A model generated the notes under the pieces. The model saw nothing but the letters and a program-made list of their open reading frames with translations, did not search any database and was not told the DNA's origin. A DNA stretch of 64,000 bases, taken from the NCBI GenBank assembly GCA_963795435.1, contig CAWCHV010000007.1, positions 372,001-436,000 of the forward strand. Direction: 5' to 3'. Shown here in pieces: positions 61,402-64,000 of the stretch. The DNA comes from JAFKFI01 sp963795435 (GTDB taxonomy: Bacteria > Pseudomonadota > Alphaproteobacteria > Acetobacterales > Acetobacteraceae). The position numbers and the translations under genes were made by a program. The stretch's first letter is position 1; each line of letters begins with the position of its first letter.

Positions 61402-64000
61402 TCAGGAGGGCATGAGGGCGCAATCGCGAGTTGCAATCTGGCCGGTCCATTCATGGCCGGTCGGCTGCGAGATCGCAAGGAGCGCATCGTTCAGGGCGGC
61501 GGAATTGATGCCGGGCGGCAACAGCCAGCCCCTCCCCGTCCGGCGGATCCGCTCGGCCTGCGCGCCGAAATCGAACGCCGCCACGTCCAATCCCGCGCGC
61601 CAGACCTCCGTGAGAGTGAAGCACCAGGTCTCCGGCGTGACCGAAGGCAGCAGCCCGAGATGCGCGCCCTGCGCGCGGATCAGCGCTTCGACCTCGTCGG
61701 ACTGGTACGGCCCGGTGATGAAGACACGATCGGTCGCGAGCAGCCGCTGGTCGTCGATGGTATGGCCGACCACGACGAAATCGAGCGCAAGCCGCCGCCG
61801 CGCCGCGTCGCGGGCGGCGCCGAGCAGCACGTCGTAGCCCTTCTCGACGCCGATCGCGCCCACCACGCAGACCCGCACCGGACCGCCTGGGGGCCTCCTC
61901 GGCTCCGGCATCGCTTCCGGGTCGGGTTCCAGCGGCACGACCGCGGGGGCGAGATCGGGGAAATACCGGGCAAGCCGCGCGGCGGCGTCGCGGGAGGGCA
62001 CCTCGACACGCTGCGCGGCGGCGAGGAACCGCGCCGAGCGGTCCCGCAGGGCGGCCACGGAAATCTCCTCCGCCATGTGCCGCCCGTGATCGGCGACGCA
62101 GACTTCGCAGTCCGCGACGTCGGGCTCGCCGCAATAGCGCCCGTTGCCGTCGACGAGGACAAGTCGCGGACAGCACCAGGCATAGTCGTGCACGCACACC
62201 CGATACGGAACGCCGAGCCTGTCCGGCAGGGTCATCAGGTCCGGCGAATGCCCCAGGAGATGATGGAATTCGACGCGGATCGGCCGCTCGCGGGTCAGGA
62301 GGCGGACCAGGGTCGGCAACTCGGAGGGCACGGTGAAGCGGAGATTGGGAAAGCCGTCCGCCGGACCGTCGCCGAGCACGACGCCGCCTTGTGCTGGGCG
62401 CAGCACGATCGGGCGGAGGCCCTCGGTTCGCAGCGCGGCGCAGCGCGAGACGAGTTGCCGCTCCACGCCGCCGCCCTCGTCATGGCTGACCAGCAGCACG
62501 GATCGGCCGCCGCGATCGGGCGAGCGCCAGCGCAGCGTATCGAGCCTGCGGCGCGCCCCGGCCAGCGGGTCGGCCGCACGAAAATCCGCGATCAGCGCGT
62601 CGTAGCCGGGATGCAGCCGGTCCATCACCCTGGTGTTCCGCGCCGCGAGGTGCGCCCGCGCGGCGCCGAACGAACCCGCGCCGCGATGCGCGACGAAGGC
62701 GCCCGGCACGGCCACGTGCCGCCAGCCGAGATGACGGGCGCGCAAGGAGAAATCGTTCTCCTCGCCGTAACCCTGGGCGAACGCGTCCTCCCGCAACAGC
62801 CCGACCGCGTCGAGGCAGTCGCGCCGGATGAACATGCAGAAGCCCACCGCCGTCGGAATGTCGATCAGCGTATCGCGGTTGGCCCGGTAAGCCCGCGCGG
62901 CGAGGCGGGCGGCGCCGGCGCGATCCGGCGCGGGACTGGGCCGGTCCGGATCGGGGTAGCTCAGGATCGTCGCGTCGTTGGACAGCGGGCAGGCGGTGCC
63001 GATGTCGGACGCCGAATAGGCGGCCGCGCGGAGCCGCTCAAGCCAGAGCGGCGGGGTCAGCGTGTCACTGTTCAGCAGCACCACGTCGCGGCCTGCCGCC
63101 ACCCGCAACCCGGCGTTCGCGCTGCGCGGAAAGCCGCGGTTTTCTCGATTGCGGATCAGGCGGATGCGGCGAGCCCGGCCGAGCTTGTCGAGCGTCGCGA
63201 TCAGGTCCGGCTCGGTCGAGGCGTCGTCCACCACCGTCACCCGCGTCCCGGCTCCGACCGTTGCGAGCACGCTCTCCAGGCACTCCATCGCGAGAGGAAA
63301 CCCGCCGTGCACGGGGATGATCACGTCCACGGCGCGCCGGCGCGGCGTATTCGCGACCGGCGGCGCGCCCGCGATGTCGGCCGGGGTGGCGCCGATCCGG
63401 CCGGCGCGGCGCGCCGGGCCGCGGGACGGGAACTGCCGGGCGACGGCCTGCGCGGCGGTAGCGGCGGCGCGTCGCTCGGCGCCCGGATCGAGCGGGCTGC
63501 CGAGCAGGTCGCGTCCGTCCCGTCCGGTCACGCGCAGCGGTCCGGGCGGGAAATCCGCCAGGGCCGAGGCGGACAGATGGAACCCGCGTGGCCGCGCCAG
63601 CGCGGCCAGCGCCGGCACGGCGATGCCGAGGTCGGTCGCGCGGATTTCGACGCTGCATTGCCGGCGGCCGACGGTTTGGACCCGGAGGATCGGGTCGGTC
63701 CCGGGCTCGGCGGGGTGCCATGCCCAGCCGGACAGGCCTCCGGCGACGCATTCGACGCATCCTTCCGTCCGCCGGATGCCGGCGAGGTCGAGCGGGCTCC
63801 CGAGCAGATGGCGCCCACCCGCCTGGATGAGCAGCTGACCGGCCGCTTTCCAGGCGGCCGGCAAGTCCTGCTCGACCCGCCCCTTGTCGCCGGCCAGCCG
63901 AAAGGGCTTGCCGTCCAGGGCAGCGGCGAGCGTCGCGACCGGCCGAAGCGGAGCCACCCTTATGCGCCCATAGCTCGACATGGAGCACCAGCCAGGCGTT
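61402..64000 (-). CDS. two-domain glycosyltransferase (GT2 plus GT4-like), 5' end probably outside window
   Basis: At least 859 residues to an in-frame ATG at 63981, but that ATG has no RBS and the frame stays open to base 64000, so the gene probably begins further right. N-terminal region (about 1-200) has two LLGSPLD motifs (residues about 59 and 160). A GT2 domain follows (VDVIIPVHGGFPLAMECLESV, VTVVDDASTEP, NRENRGFPRSANAG, LLNSDTLTP, EENDFSLRARHLGWRH). The last 350 residues form a GT-B-like transferase (SVLLVSHDEGGGVERQL, VGAIGVEKGYDVLLGAA, LGLLPSVTPETWCFTLTEVW). Resembles large O-antigen or exopolysaccharide glycosyltransferases. Confidence 0.85.
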   Translation of the reverse strand, partial: TPGWCSMSSYGRIRVAPLRPVATLAAALDGKPFRLAGDKGRVEQDLPAAWKAAGQLLIQAGGRHLLGSPLDLAGIRRTEGCVECVAGGLSGWAWHPAEPGTDPILRVQTVGRRQCSVEIRATDLGIAVPALAALARPRGFHLSASALADFPPGPLRVTGRDGRDLLGSPLDPGAERRAAATAAQAVARQFPSRGPARRAGRIGATPADIAGAPPVANTPRRRAVDVIIPVHGGFPLAMECLESVLATVGAGTRVTVVDDASTEPDLIATLDKLGRARRIRLIRNRENRGFPRSANAGLRVAAGRDVVLLNSDTLTPPLWLERLRAAAYSASDIGTACPLSNDATILSYPDPDRPSPAPDRAGAARLAARAYRANRDTLIDIPTAVGFCMFIRRDCLDAVGLLREDAFAQGYGEENDFSLRARHLGWRHVAVPGAFVAHRGAGSFGAARAHLAARNTRVMDRLHPGYDALIADFRAADPLAGARRRLDTLRWRSPDRGGRSVLLVSHDEGGGVERQLVSRCAALRTEGLRPIVLRPAQGGVVLGDGPADGFPNLRFTVPSELPTLVRLLTRERPIRVEFHHLLGHSPDLMTLPDRLGVPYRVCVHDYAWCCPRLVLVDGNGRYCGEPDVADCEVCVADHGRHMAEEISVAALRDRSARFLAAAQRVEVPSRDAAARLARYFPDLAPAVVPLEPDPEAMPEPRRPPGGPVRVCVVGAIGVEKGYDVLLGAARDAARRRLALDFVVVGHTIDDQRLLATDRVFITGPYQSDEVEALIRAQGAHLGLLPSVTPETWCFTLTEVWRAGLDVAAFDFGAQAERIRRTGRGWLLPPGINSAALNDALLAISQPTGHEWTGQIATRDCALMPS

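Overview
The window is about 67% G+C with dense, short-spaced operons. Its content (acyl-CoA dehydrogenases, CaiB/BaiF CoA-transferases, branched-chain amino acid ABC transporters, a PQQ dehydrogenase cluster, K+-independent H+-PPase, bacterioferritin/Bfd) points to a heterotrophic alphaproteobacterium. Acetobacteraceae or a close Rhodospirillales relative is my best guess, an inference from gene style only. No rRNA, CRISPR array, phage or intact mobile element is visible.

Layout. 1-3.1 kb: end of an acyl-CoA dehydrogenase, a frameshifted CoA-transferase and a radical SAM protein. 3.1-8.1 kb (minus): alpha/beta hydrolase, a double-length CoA-transferase, and a thiolase-fold protein with its DUF35 partner, a likely acyl-CoA catabolic operon. 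8.4-11.8 kb: a Liv transporter without a binding protein, with LivM and LivG fused. 11.9-16.0 kb: a decayed small gene, a carboxymuconolactone-decarboxylase-like protein, a beta-hydroxyacid dehydrogenase, a glutamate-receptor-like channel protein, tRNA-Val and an N-formylglutamate amidohydrolase. 16.3-20.5 kb: lytic transglycosylase, a CoA-transferase/acyl-CoA dehydrogenase pair and a split ThDP decarboxylase. 20.7-25.8 kb: RND efflux adaptor and pump, and a PIG-L deacetylase.

26.8-38.1 kb (minus) is the most striking region: livG-livF-livH-livM followed by six tandem paralogous substrate-binding proteins. Three of the first four binding-protein genes are followed by intrinsic-terminator-like hairpins. 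Four of the binding-protein genes carry a similar 5' leader in which a CU-rich arm can pair with the Shine-Dalgarno sequence, and the paired bases change together between copies. This looks like a repeated cis-regulatory RNA that may set the dose of each binding protein.

38.4-42.3 kb: a 6-phosphogluconate-dehydrogenase-like protein, an SDR lacking the usual catalytic residues, a decayed toxin-antitoxin pair, a PEP-mutase/isocitrate-lyase family enzyme, an IS630 remnant and a GNAT acetyltransferase. 42.3-47.2 kb: EttA, then a PQQ-dehydrogenase/cytochrome c/periplasmic-binding-protein cluster whose dehydrogenase has the four-ligand lanthanide signature, and a tRNA with a CAU anticodon. 47.3-53.1 kb: one very large secreted repeat protein broken by three frameshifts. 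53.3-56.5 kb: bacterioferritin, Bfd and H+-PPase. 56.5-64 kb (minus): an alpha-E/ATP-grasp pair, two glycosyltransferases and a ChW-repeat-like protein.

Frameshifts and remnants recur (about 1.67, 11.9, 40.2, 41.5, 48.07, 51.26 and 52.64 kb). Either the sequence has residual indel errors or this genome carries many decaying genes; raw reads would decide.
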